Assembly (NCBI GenBank): GCA_947683625.1
Contig: CANTUR010000541.1
Span: 398,501 to 462,500, forward strand
Length of the DNA stretch: 64,000 bases
Source: Mallotus nudiflorus
Taxonomy: Eukaryota; Streptophyta; Magnoliopsida; Malpighiales; Euphorbiaceae
Reading direction: 5' to 3'
Below the pieces are notes generated by a model. That model was not told the DNA's origin and did no database searches. It worked only from the letters and a program-made list of their open reading frames with translations. Shown here one piece after another: positions 1 to 10,859 of the stretch. Position 1 is the stretch's first letter; every line of letters begins with the position of its first letter. Position numbers and translations under genes: made by a program.

Positions 1-154
1 GATTACGATAGGCAATATGTTTCCTTCCCTTAAATAAGTGTATCATAGGTGACTAGGTAGCGGCTTGAGCTCCAATCGAGGTGACTTTTCAATGGAAGGC
101 AGTGTTGGAGAGTCATTTAAATAAGAAGTTCAGGCTAATTAGTGTGACACTCCT
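1..154 (-). pseudogene. Athila pol fragment (linker between protease and reverse transcriptase)
   Basis: On the minus strand, positions 72-1 read ELKPLPSHL, a stop, then YTYLREGNILPIVI. This matches the block of Athila polyproteins that precedes the reverse transcriptase (typically LELKPLPxHLxYAYLG...LPVII). Upstream frames (73-154) contain stops and a probable frameshift. The fragment ends at the CTCCT target duplication (150-154) of the solo LTR inserted here; the matching flank resumes at 21137. Confidence 0.7.
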
Positions 155-1479
155 TGTCATGGCCCAAACCGGGAGTCATGACCGACTATAGGGAATCATA
201 ATTCTTTTGAATCCGGAACCCATAGCAAGCCTTAAAAGATGAACGCATGCAATAATAAATAAAATATGCACCATATTTAAAATCTTAGACCAATATAATA
301 AAATAAACTTTGTCATATTGTAAAATAAAATATATAATACAATATTCAGAGAAAGGCCTCTGAAATTACAACTAACATACAGTAAATACAAACTACAACT
401 CACTACTACAATTTTCTAAAGTACAAATAAAATCAAGTAGATAATTTACAAAAAATAACCGGGGCGGAAGAAATTCGACAGATGGGCCTATTGCTGAGGT
501 CTGAGAAAGAATCTCCTGAAAATTAACTGAGGGGAGTCAGACCTCACTAAGTGAATTGTTATAATATATATATATGCATTTCACACAGATGCTCAAAATC
601 ACTTTATATATAAATACTAAAAAACATATTGTAGGCGGCAGGGTTTAGCGTACGCCTAAGTGATTGGCGACCACAGCACTATGTGGGCTCGAGGCCCACT
701 AGAAAATATGGTATAGGTCTTGGGCCTATTCAAAGATGGACTCACCACTCAGATAAAAGTCAGGACACACTGTACAGCAACTGGATTCCACAAAGGTTCC
801 CAAAAGTCGTAATTAGAGATCGGGTTTGGAAACTGGGTATGAGCGTTTGAATACTCACCTAACCTTGCGGTTGGCCTCTGTTTGTGTTTTATGTTTTATT
901 ACCTTTAATTATTTAATTATTTCCTCTTTTACATTTAAAATTGCACTTCCCTTCATTTACTTTCCAAATTTTACAACTAAGTCCAAGTTTGCACATTAAT
1001 CCATTTTCATGCATTTAAGTCCCAACATTCAACAAAAACAAAATAAGTAATAATTTACAACCATACATTCGAATCAAATGGGAAAGGGATTAAGGATTAC
1101 AATGCTTGTAGGAAAAATAATAGAATAATATACAAAAAATAAACCAAACATATACTGAAAGTAAACCAATAACAAACATAAGCACAATGATATAAAAGGA
1201 GGAGCTAACGAAGGTGACTACTCAATGATGAAAATCATCAAGTAATTCCTACAATAAACACACAATTAGTTCCTTCTTTTAAAATAAAAAATCAGGTGTC
1301 ACAATACTTACAAAGGAATGTTCTAAAAAGGGGTTTGCATATGACGGACTAAAGAAATCATCGAATAATCTAAGTGAACATCATCATGCAATGAAATACT
1401 ATGCTTGAAGTCAGAAAGAACATGTTAAGTAAACATCACGGCAAGCCTCAAAAGAAAAAGCAAAGCTAGAGGTGGGCCA

Positions 1480-1690
1480 TCCTGTTAATATGGTGATAAC
1501 CTCATTGGCAAGAGGCAATGCCTCTGTGATGAGGTGTTGCCTCATCAACAGACCTCCCTGATAATTTTAAGGCAAAGAATCATATAAAGCGTATAAATAA
1601 ATAAGATAAACTCCTTGGAGGCCTGTCAATATGGTGATCGCCTCTGTGATGAGGCAATCGCCTCATTGACAAGAGGCATCACCTGATCAA
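1480..1690. repeat. Palindrome cluster of the GAGGCGATCGCCTC type (3' LTR of Tat-1, inner)
   Basis: Several imperfect inverted units such as GGCAATCGCC and GAGGCAATGCCTC, linked by ATTGACAAGA or TGTGATGAG spacers. Most units carry CG-to-TG or CG-to-CA changes from the GCGATCGC core. The equivalent cluster in the other LTR is at 16975-17220. Confidence 0.75.
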
Positions 1691-2334
1691 CAAGCTGATT
1701 TTGACTCTCAAAATGATTCGACTCCTACTTTAAGTAAATGAAACATGTATAAATACATTCAACAAGCACCAAATTACAATTACATGCAAAAATCTTCGAG
1801 GGTCACATCAATGAAATGAGGTATCAAGCAAAGTAAACTAAAAATATACCTAGAATATACTAATGGCTTAGTTAGCACAAGCAAGAAGACACAAAATGAT
1901 GAACATATTGAGTTTAAGTGCAAGTTTTTTACCAAAATGAGAGGCCCTCAGAGATGTATTCTTGATTATAATCTTCACTAAGATGTGATTTCTACCTTGA
2001 CATAAGCTTCCTCCTTCTTCTCCTAAGAAATGTGGACTTCCTTTAGCTTGGATCTACCTTTCCTTTCAGGACATTTTTTTGCTTTTCTCTTTTTTTTTCT
2101 CAAAGCTCCCTTCCTTTCCTTTTCTTTATCTCAACAATGGTCTCCCTAGTTTTTTCCCTCCTCCGTTCTTTCTCTCTCTTTTTTTCTTTTATTCCCTACC
2201 TTACCCATGCCCCTAAGCCCTCTAGCTCATCATGAGCCTACATAGCCTTTTTCTCTTCCCCAAAAATTTCTTCCTCACACGAACTCAGGTCTGGGGTATG
2301 GGGCCCACACCACTTGGCCACCATGATTACAGCT

Positions 2335-2465
2335 ACAAGTGGTCTGCTATAGAGGCGGCACCTCTTCAATGAGGTAATCACCTCTTCAATGAGGTGATTG
2401 CTTCATTGGCAGCTACCAAAGAGGCGATCGCCTTATTGCACTAAGGCGACACCCCTTTGGCCCGA
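2335..2465. repeat. Palindrome cluster, outer, containing one exact GCGATCGC
   Basis: It holds GAGGCGATCGCC near 2418 and decayed forms (GAGGTAATCACCTC, GAGGTGATTGC). The partner cluster in the 5' LTR (17880-17950) is shorter and differently arranged, showing loss or gain of whole units. Confidence 0.75.
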
Positions 2466-2677
2466 GCATACGTTGGGCCACGCGAGCTTGGGTTGATTCT
2501 AGACAATTGGACTAATTCTTGGGCTTTAGGTTTTTAAGTCCACATTCCATTAAAGATTTAGTTTTCATTCTCATGTCTAAGTTTCACATTCTCAACATTG
2601 GGCTTGATAACGGGCTGGTCAAACTGAACGTCCCTAATTTGTCCCCTAACATGAGCCAACCGAATCGGGTGTCTACA

Positions 2678-3556
2678 GTTTACCCCCTAATTTTTCAAAA
2701 AATCAAATGCATGCAATGACCATTTTTCAAAAATCACATGCACAATAACAAATAAACATTAAGATAAGTAACATACCTAGCTCTCAAGTTTCACTCGAGA
2801 AATGAGTTCTTCAATCTTAAAACATGACTGTGATCCTCAAGTTTTCCTAGCCCGATCAGTCACTCATTAATATTTGATAAGTTATTCGAAGATGATTAAC
2901 CTTGGGTTTTCCTAGCCCAATTACAGTTCCATTAGGGGCATAGATTTTTGGGTTTTCCTGGCCCAATCATCAGTCACCTGAAACATGATTCTCGGGTTTT
3001 CCTGGCCCGATCATCACCACACATGAAACATGATTCTCAGGTTTTCTTGGCCCGATCATCACCATTGAAACTTAATACTTGGGTTTTCTTAGCCCGATTG
3101 CCATTAGGGATATGATTCTTGGGTTTTCTGGTCCGATTACCACTTCTCCGGGGATACAGACCTTCGAGTTTTCCTGGCCTAGTTGCCGTTTACTTTCAAC
3201 TTCAGGGATACTACCCGAACAGTCATTTCAATCTTTGAGCTTCGGGGATTCAAACCCGAACAGCTATGTCCTTGAACTTCATGGATTCAAACCCAAACAG
3301 CCCTATTCTTAAGCTTCAGGGATTCAAACCCGAACAGCCTTCTCCTTAAGCTTCAAAGATTCAAACCTGAACATCCCTCTCTTTGAGCTTTAGGTATTTA
3401 AACTTAAGCAACCCTATCTTTCTATGACATGGGTTTTCCTAGCCCACACTTCTTGAAACTTTATTTAGAAAACCTCTATCCCTAAATTTTTTTTCCTAGC
3501 GTATGATAATAACCCTCCACTTTCCTTTTTTTTACAAACCCTAAACTTCTATGTAC
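2678..3556. repeat. Non-coding block between 3' LTR and antisense gene: polypurine tract and two families of imperfect tandem repeats
   Basis: Next to the LTR, 2678-2700 reads as a polypurine tract on the minus strand (GGGGGTAAAC end). From about 2825 to 3200 a unit of about 45 bp recurs, each with GGGTTTTCCTGGCCCGATCA or a variant. From about 3200 to 3420 a second unit recurs, with GGGATTCAAACCCGAACAG. No protein is supported here. The same two motifs appear in Tat-2 (35266-35870), where the second is expanded into a regular 37-bp array. Confidence 0.75.
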
Positions 3557-3565
3557 TATAAAAAG
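3557..3565 (+). promoter_or_regulatory. Probable TATA box of the antisense PMD gene in Tat-1
   Basis: TATAAAAAG lies about 115 bp upstream of the ATG at 3678 and is followed by a long pyrimidine tract (3569-3670), the layout of a plant core promoter with a Y patch. It points away from the 3' LTR. Function is inferred only from position and sequence. Confidence 0.5.
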
Positions 3566-3677
3566 TAACCTCTCTCTTATCTTCCTCCCCTTTCGCTTTT
3601 TTCACTTTTCCCTTTTCTTCTCTCTTTTTTTTCCTGCACTCTCCATACTTTCTATACTTCTCTTCTTTTTACAGATA

Positions 3678-6262
3678 ATGGAGAACGAGAGAACACCTCC
3701 TATGCCTAAGTGGGATCACATCCCACCTTTTGTTAGTGCTGCTAGGAGTTTGGGACTGACACGAGGGGGCTCGATTCCCCTCCTAGCGGATTTAGGGTCC
3801 CATATCTATTTGTCTGCATCTTGAGAGGTTAATACCCCAAATTTTCTTGCAAAATTTATTGGGTCAGTGATTATTCTTGTGCATTTATCATTCTATAACA
3901 TTATTTGATTAAAAAATCATTAATTTTGGCATTTTAATTGCTAAAAATTCAAAACCATTGTTGTCTACATTTCACATAGGTGATCGCCTCATCGATGAGA
4001 CGATGGGCTTCTTGAGAAGAGGCGACAACCATTCTTATTGATCAAAAGGCTATCACCTTTTCAAAGAGCCCTGTGATGAGGCAATCGCTTTATTAATAGG
4101 GTGACCTGCATTACTATGTACTTCTTTATTATGAACTTCTCTATGACAACAAGATGCATAAATTTCACTTCCCTATTCCTTTGCTTGTAGCATGATGCTA
4201 AGACATTTAAGGGCACTGAGAATTTCCATGGAGCCTGAGTTTTTTACAGTGAGCTGACAGACAACCAAAGGGATCAAATTTAGGAGACTGGATTCAAGGA
4301 CTACGTACTCTCACTTCCTTCTGAGCAAGGACGCACAGATTATCAGCCACTACACGCTCTGATGGAGAGGTGGTTGGACATGACTTACACTTTCCATATC
4401 CCATTTGGTGACCTTACTCTGGACCCAGTGTCATTTGCTGCCACCACAGGCATTGCTTGTGTTGGAGACCCCGTCCCTTTTGATGCCAGCCAACACTAGT
4501 TGTCTCCATACAAGGTTGCGTATATCAAGCGACTTTTGGGATGACTCCCAATATGAAAGGGACTCATACCTCAAGCTAGACTCGATCAGGAGTTTCTACA
4601 CCTGAGAGCGAGCTACAGCGATGATCACCCCTCATGAGGTTGATCAAGTGGTGAGGGCCTTCCTACTCTATTTGCTTGGTACCACCTTCTTTACTAACAC
4701 CGCCAGCTCTATCGACCTGATATTCCTGTCGGCTCTTTGAGACCTCAATCAGGTACCTACATTTGACTAGGGCAGCTGCACTCTGGCATATTTATACTGG
4801 AGTATGGACGAGGTGGTCTGAAGGGCCAGGAGGTTTTGTAGCTTCTGGCATGTTGTTTTGGTAAGTTATGATCCTCCCTTTCCTTATCTTATTCTAACCT
4901 CCACTTGTTCATATTAGTTACTCAGCCTCCCCCTTTCCTTTTTTCTCTTTTTTTTAGGTCTGGGCTCTAGAGCTAAAGCTGCTTATGGGGTGTGATGCAA
5001 GTGGGGAATCACTTCCCAACCCTTGGCAGATGGGGGTACCAATCATATCGTTCAGAGGCACCGCGCACGAGTTCATATCCATAGACAACACCTAAACTCT
5101 CTGACACATGACGATGTACCTACAAAGCACAACCCTTCTCATTGGTGAATTATGCATATTCAATTTACTTATCCATTGACATCTCCACTTTTGTAGATCC
5201 GGAATGACTTGTGGGGGCCTGTGTACAGTTGGATCATTGAGATGACTCACTCTAGGCCCCTAGCATGGAAAAGAGTACTCCTCTGCGGTCCTAGATATCG
5301 ATCTTGGTATCTAGGTGAGTGGGTCTTGAACTGGAGGGGAGGCATTAGAGTGAGACGGGTTCCCAGGTCTCCTCCCGATAGCGTGCTTTGGGCTTACGAG
5401 CTAGAGGGCGATGACCTTGCCCAAGCTGTTGCAAGCTCACCAACTGTAGATCATATAGTTCGTGTGAAGAGCTGATATGCAAAGTTCATTTGAACCTACC
5501 TTCTACTGACAGTTCCTTTCCATGTCGCTTCTACCTCTCAGGTATGTCCCTGTCAACTTTCCTCACTTTAAGAATTGATTGTGTTCTTACATGTTTCTCC
5601 CATCTTGCCTTCAGGCTGCACCAGCTAGGCCTGTGGCCCTGGTTAGATCTGAGTGTGAGAGAGAGAGCCCCTGAGGCAACGACTGGATCCAAGCAAGGAG
5701 GAGACCTTTACGGCTGGTGAGTAGGCCAGGCCGGCTACTGCCCCCAGTCCTGAGTTCATCCTAGGTGGCTTCATTCATGTCCCTGACCCTTTAGCCTGAT
5801 ACTGGGTTCCTTCTAGAGAGTTTTCCCGTCAATTCCTGACCCTAGATGAGGACATGGCTCCTGCATGCACCCCTGGTGGTGCTACTTATGTATTACCTGC
5901 TTTCATTATGATTCTCAAACCAACCGTTAGTTTTAACATTCATTTCAATAATGTAGATTCCTCTAGAGCAAGGCATGTATATGTATTGTATGATAGAGGC
6001 CTAGAGAGACTATATGCTGGAGATCACTCAGCAGTGGAGGGTAAGAATCCCTTTTATTTCCTATATGAATGCATGCTCGCATGGTTTACTAACTTATGAT
6101 TTTTCTTAACAGGATCAAGATGAAGCTAGCAGGGTGAGGATCACCACTCTCAAGCATCAGATTGATGTGTTTCAAATCAACGAGGATGACGAGGATGAAG
6201 ATAAGAGTGGCAGTGGCGCTGGAGGAAGGGATGACCCTGAGGGTACCGGATCAGACACTTAA
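3678..6262 (+). pseudogene. Plant mobile domain (PMD) gene, intron-containing, antisense within Tat-1
   Basis: Exon 1 (3678-3827, 50 codons) starts MENERTPPMPKWDHIPPFVS and ends at a GT donor. Exon 2 (4191-4860) opens after TTGCTTGTAG and carries the PMD core: YQPLHALMERW, FHIPFGDLTL and ASSIDLIF. It ends at GTAAGT. Exon 3 starts at 4958 after a T-rich AG, exon 4 at 5197 (IRNDLWGPVYSW). A last exon is likely at 6113-6262, with an acidic tail (INEDDEDEDKSGSG) and stop. Exons between 5475 and 6112 are unclear. PMD proteins (relatives of MAIN/MAIL1) act in the nucleus; a role in this element is unknown. Exon 1 ends with a TGA and exon 2 has several stops, so this copy is broken. It is transcribed opposite to gag-pol. 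Tat-2 carries exons 1-2 in better condition. Confidence 0.8.
3975..4110. repeat. Palindrome cluster inside intron 1 of the PMD gene (Tat-1)
   Basis: Decayed units of the LTR palindrome family (GATCGCCTCATCGATGAG, GAGGCAATCGC) lie in intron 1. The corresponding intron of Tat-2 holds a larger cluster at 34515-34695, so the association of the repeats with this intron predates the split of the two copies. Confidence 0.7.
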
Positions 6263-6499
6263 TGTACCAGGGTCAACACTGAAGCAATATTTGAACAATG
6301 AACACATATATATCTTTTTTTATTATTGGTTTATTGAAAGATTATTTATATAACTCATCATTCTCCTTAACTAAATTTAATTATTTCTATTTTTTACATG
6401 CAAACTAGTTTCAATGATTACATGTGTGTCTACCCCGCTACATTTTGATTTGCACCTATCGAGATTGCATAATCTGAAGAAACATAACAACCAACACTG

Positions 6500-6600
6500 A
6501 TGATGAGGTGATCGCCTCATTGACTTCTGATGAAGAGGCGATTGCCCCATGATGCTAAGGCGGTGCCTCATCAATGAGTAGATCGCCTCAGAAGCATACG
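6500..6600. repeat. Palindrome cluster between PMD gene and DUF7745 fragment
   Basis: Contains GAGGTGATCGCCTCATTG, GAGGCGATTGCC and AGATCGCCTC. It lies in a non-coding part of Tat-1 that Tat-2 lacks. Confidence 0.7.
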
Positions 6601-6714
6601 ACTTTGCCCCTTTAAAAATCCACATCCTTTTGTTCAACCTATTTCTCAAGTTCCCTTCATCCCTAACCTCCTGCTTCTCTCTCTAGGCACCTCTGAAAAG
6701 CCATAATCATGATA

Positions 6715-7120
6715 GAATGGAGTCTAAGGCCACTATAATCGATCTTGAAAGGTTTAGACAACAAATTTTAGACTAGGTTAGAGCCTTTTCACCTTTCGGT
6801 CTTCAAATCACTCCATACTAGGAGAATCAATTTCCCTTTCCTCTATGCCATGGTTCAATTTTAGGATCCCCAAAAACACATTTTTTGGTTCAATAAAGTA
6901 GAAATATGTCCTCTTCTGGAGGAATTCAAAGCAATTCTCGATCACCACACGGATTCCACTTGCCGACTTACGGTTCCTGACCTTAAAGACCTAAATCCTC
7001 ACCACATTCAGCACCAAATGGCATGTATGTTCAACCTTTCACCACAGTCCTCTCTTCACTGCATCCTCGATTCAGAAATCATACTAGAGTCCTTCCTCGA
7101 GGTTACCATGGGTGTAGATA
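6715..7120 (+). pseudogene. DUF7745-like gene fragment, antisense within Tat-1
   Basis: The plus strand reads MESKATIIDLERFRQQIL from 6718. After a frameshift near 6800-6820 it reads INFPFLYAMVQF, a stop in place of W, then DPQKHIFWFNKVEICPLLEEF. The pattern FWDPxxxxFxFxxxxxxPxxEEF is that of DUF7745, a plant domain often found in mobile-element-linked genes. The frame continues to about 7120 with one recognisable direction but no family motif. The fragment sits downstream of the PMD gene on the same strand and is absent from Tat-2. It could be a further exon of the same captured locus or a separate capture. Identification is by eye from a short motif. Confidence 0.5.
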
Positions 7121-7559
7121 AAAAAGAAAACAAGATTAACTCATGAAATTAAGTCATCATTTTCGTTTTTGTTAGATTTAATCTTCCTTTTTATTAGTTA
7201 AATGGCTTGTAATAGACATATCATGCAATATTTAACAATAATTGAAGCAATCCATTTCATTTAATTTAAGCACAAAACATATATACATTTCGCTTATGAT
7301 ACATCTCATGTTATTAGTTGGTTTGCCCTTGCAAGTTTTCCAACTAACCATTTTGTATCTCTCTCTCTCCTTTTACATGTCCTTAATTTTTATGTGGACC
7401 ACCTCTTTTGAGGTTTTCAATCCAGCAGGACCCCCTTTTTTCTCTCTTCTTTTTTTTTTAGTCTCTACCTTTTGCCTAGACAGCCTCTTTGTGAGCTTTT
7501 CTCCCTAGTGAGACTTTTCACAAAAAGTATTTCTTAAGTTTATCTATGTTAATGGGCTT

Positions 7560-10343
7560 TTTGAACTCATTTCCCTCTATATCAGATAAAATGGCAGCGC
7601 CTTTCAAAAATAACTTTTTTACTAGATATGGTCCCTCCTAATTGGGCTTAAATTTCCCTCGAGGGTTGGTCATGACTGATTTTGTAAGTTTCAGCACCAA
7701 ATCCCCTTCTCGAATCTTTCCCAGCTTGATCCTATTATTGTAGGCATGAGCTATTCTTTTTTAATACAACTGAGAATTGTATATAGCTCTCATCCTCTTC
7801 TCATCTAACAATGTCAACTTAGTGAATCGACTTTCCACCCATTGATACTTAGGGAGTTTAGATTCCAGAAGGACTCTCAACGACCTTATCTCAACCTCTA
7901 CCGGCAAAATGGCCTCACACATATAAACTAAAGAGTATAGAGTGACCCCTATCATAGTTCTAGCAGTGGTTCGGTACCCCCACAATGCGAATTGTAAGTA
8001 TTCCACCCAATCTTGGTAATTTTTCAGCATCTTGGCCAGGATCCTTTTCACATTCTTATTGGCTGCTTCCAATGCCCCATTTGCCTGTGGCCTATATGGA
8101 GATGACCTGTGGTGCTCAATATTATAGTCTTTCAATAGTGTGGCCATTTCTGCTCAAAATTGAACGCCATTATCTATAACTATGTGGTGCGGCAAACCAT
8201 ATCTGTGTTGGGTTCCGTGATGCAAACGCAGCGGAAAAATTAAAATTTTATCACGTTCCCAAGCCAGGATCCATGTAATTCGACTAATTGATTAAATCTA
8301 GGGTTTTAATAATCTTACCAAAATGCAGAAGAGGCAAGATTCTCTGGAAGGGTGAGAGGAGGTTCACACCGGTGACACCTTACCTCGAGTTTTTTGGCTT
8401 GGTTATTCGGATCAAGACGTCTCCAAAAGGATGCGTCCTCTATAGGTATCCACACGAACAGCCCTTCACAAAACGAATTTGAGTGTGTGTGCTAGCAACC
8501 TCTTGACTGTCTTACAAATCAAGAACAAAAAAAGAAAACTCTGTCTTTGTTTTCTAAGAGGAAAGAAAACGAATTTGGAGGCAAAAACAAGTGTGTGAAA
8601 CCCTAGAGAATATAACATATTTATAGACTCCAAGTTAGGGTTTCACTTACCAATAACCTTTTGGTAATTTTCCATTTATTATATTATGATTTTGTTTAAA
8701 AAAACAAATCAAAAATAATATCTTATTTATTTATTTAAAATAACATTTATCTTAAATAAATAAACAAATAAATAAAACACTTTAATTATTTATTTCCACA
8801 GAGTTTATTTTGGGCTTATTAAACCCATATCCGTTTTGGGCTTGTTCTAAGTGTGTGACCCTGTAGGTTCACATAACATTGGCAGTGGGCCTAAATCTCT
8901 ATTTAGGCCTACAAGTCATAAGTGGCCTCTAGCAAGACATTATGACTACCCAAGTCATATGAAGTCAATAATCCGACATAACCTAATTATAGTGAATTTT
9001 ATTGTCCCTTTATCACATGATATCTTAATTGAACATAAGGCATAGAATGTCATCCTTATATAGTTCAATATTATGACTTGATTCCAAGTAGACTGAAAAT
9101 GATAACTCTTTATCAATTCATTTCAGCATGGCCATGCATTTTCATTCAGTCTATCTCATCAAGGGGCCTCTAGATATCTTTCTCATATTAATGAGGGATA
9201 AATTCCTTCTAAATCACTCACATTCCTCACATAACTAATTTTATATCCAACAACATTCTTTTAATCATCTGGTTAAAGACAATGTTAGAATGTGTCAAAA
9301 CATAAAATAGCTATGTAGAAATCCATGATGATTTCAAGGTCAAAGGACCGAAATAAAATTACTGTGATAAGAAATACTTATGACAATAATCTATGTAGTA
9401 TTCTCATAGTGGGTCAATCCAGTACATGATCTCTCATCATGTACCTATGAGTTGACTTAATATCTCATATTTATGATTAGTAAAACATAACCATCAGTCA
9501 ACATCATACTAGCCTTAATACTTTAATATTCATATAATGAATAAATGGCTAGGGATAATTAGAATAGAACTCTTATTTTAATCTAAGGGTTTTACTATCA
9601 AGTCACATACTTGATGGCCTTAGTAAGAATTAACCATTCATGTAATTATCATAAAATCAAATGATAATATAATACCTCTTTATTAATAAAATAAGAAAGT
9701 CAATACATAATCACAAATGATTGACCTAGTGCATTTCACTAACAATCTGCAGATTATGTTTTTCTCGATGAACCTCATCATCTGTTTTGACTCGACAGTA
9801 GCATAAGGATTCAACCTCAACCCACTTGGAGAAATAGTCGATAGCCACGATAATATACCGATGACCGTTAGTCACTCTTGGCCTTACCTCTCCTATGATG
9901 TCAATCCCCCATACAGCAAATGGCCAAGGAGAAGTCATTCCCTAAAGCTCCATAGATGGTAGGTGGCTAACATCACCATAAGTTTGGCAATTATGACATT
10001 TTTTCATAAATCTAACACAATCTACCTCTATGGTGAGCCAAAAGTACCCCTGATGAGCTATTTTCTTTGCCAAGACTATCCCATTCATGTATGGCCTGCA
10101 TATCCCTTTATGAATCACTTCCATAAGCTTTCGGGATTCATCTTTATCAACACACCTGAGGTGTACCCCGGCTGGCATTGTTTTGTATAGCATCCCATTG
10201 TAACTTATGAATTGTCGAGACAACATTTGTAGGGATATCCTTTCTTTTGTATCAGCGTCATTCGAAAACTGCCCAGTTTCTAAGTACCTTTGTAAATCAT
10301 AGAACGAAGGTTTCTCAGTAGTATCAACTAGCGTCGCCCTCAC
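7560..10343 (-). pseudogene. Tat-1 integrase, split by a Copia solo LTR
   Basis: On the minus strand, 10343-9750 holds the N-terminal zinc-binding part (CVRFMKKCHNCQ) and the start of the catalytic core (WGIDIIGEVRP, the first Asp). The frame resumes after the insertion at 8200 and carries HHRSSPYRPQANGALEAANK, which includes the catalytic Glu. The end of the protein lies near 7560. The second Asp region near 8170 is degraded relative to Tat-2 (VVTDNGVQF). Removing 8206-9749 restores a continuous alignment to the Tat-2 integrase, so the insertion is recent relative to the element. Confidence 0.85.
8206..9744. mobile_element. Copia-type solo LTR inserted in the Tat-1 integrase
   Basis: Begins TGTTGGGTTCCGTGATGCAA and ends TTTCACTAACA, with a perfect 5-bp duplication ATCTG (8201-8205 and 9745-9749). 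There is no internal gag-pol, so it is best read as one LTR left after LTR-LTR recombination. The start with GCAAACGCAGCGGAA shortly after TGTTGG is common in plant Copia LTRs. Orientation cannot be fixed from the ends alone, although the start resembles the usual 5' end in plus orientation. Short frames inside are not genes. A non-autonomous element with short inverted ends TGTT...AACA is the alternative. Confidence 0.8.
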
Positions 10344-10389
10344 CTCTTTGTAACAGGAGACTCGAGATTTTATAAGAATTAAAGGCCTG

Positions 10390-10800
10390 GCTTCTAGCTA
10401 TTTCCCACTTTCCCATATGAAGGCTAATGTCACTAAAGCATCAGCTACCTACTTTCCTTCCCTCGGCAAGTGGACAAACTTACATTAAGTAAATGAACAC
10501 AAGATAGTGGCCAAGTACTCTCAGTATATACACAATTTATCTTCTTTTATCTCCCATTCTTTGGTGGGTTATTTTATAACTAACATGGAATCCCCATAAA
10601 TAGTAACATTCTTTGCCCCTGCGCTGCCTCTAAACTAAAAATGCAAGCCTCGTATTCTATTTGGTTATTAGTTGCTTCAAACTCAAGTATTTTTGCCATC
10701 GGGATTATTTCTCCCTCTAGTATAACCAAACTCACCCCTATTCCGACCTCTTTGTTGTTGATAGCTCCATAAAATTACATTTCCCAACCTTGTATCTCTA
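10390..10800 (-). pseudogene. Tat-1 second (archaeal-type) RNase H domain
   Basis: This is the minus-strand counterpart of Tat-2 31550-31939. Readable remnants include the AEYEA region near 10650 and VADALV near 10430. The second RNase H between the normal one and integrase is a known trait of the Tat lineage. Several stops interrupt it in this copy. Confidence 0.65.
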
Positions 10801-10859
10801 TCACCCTTAGATGTTCGTCAAGAAACTCCAACTTCCATTCTTGGTCATCATCCACTGGG

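Larger units (their letters stand above)
630..2677 (-). repeat. Tat-1 3' LTR
   Basis: It runs between terminal TGTAGGCGGC (630) and GTGTCTACA (2677); it is the partner of 16131-18163. Both LTRs share the block around 690-850 (GGGCTCGAGGCCCACTAG, TACTGTACAGCAA) and the pyrimidine-rich part near 2040-2270. Base changes are frequent, and the two differ most in the GAGGCGATCGCCTC clusters at 1480-1690 and 2335-2465. Open frames inside the LTR are not coding. Confidence 0.88.

Noticed and set aside
1480..1690. CRISPR-like appearance of regularly spaced palindromes
   Set aside because: Units and linkers vary in length and sequence, units are decayed copies of each other, and the context is a plant LTR retrotransposon without cas genes.
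5209..6353. Separate small genes on the plus strand in this stretch
   Set aside because: They are exons or chance frames of the antisense PMD locus of Tat-1, not independent genes.
8288..9045. Short plus-strand frames between 8.3 and 9.0 kb
   Set aside because: They lie within the Copia solo LTR and resemble no protein.
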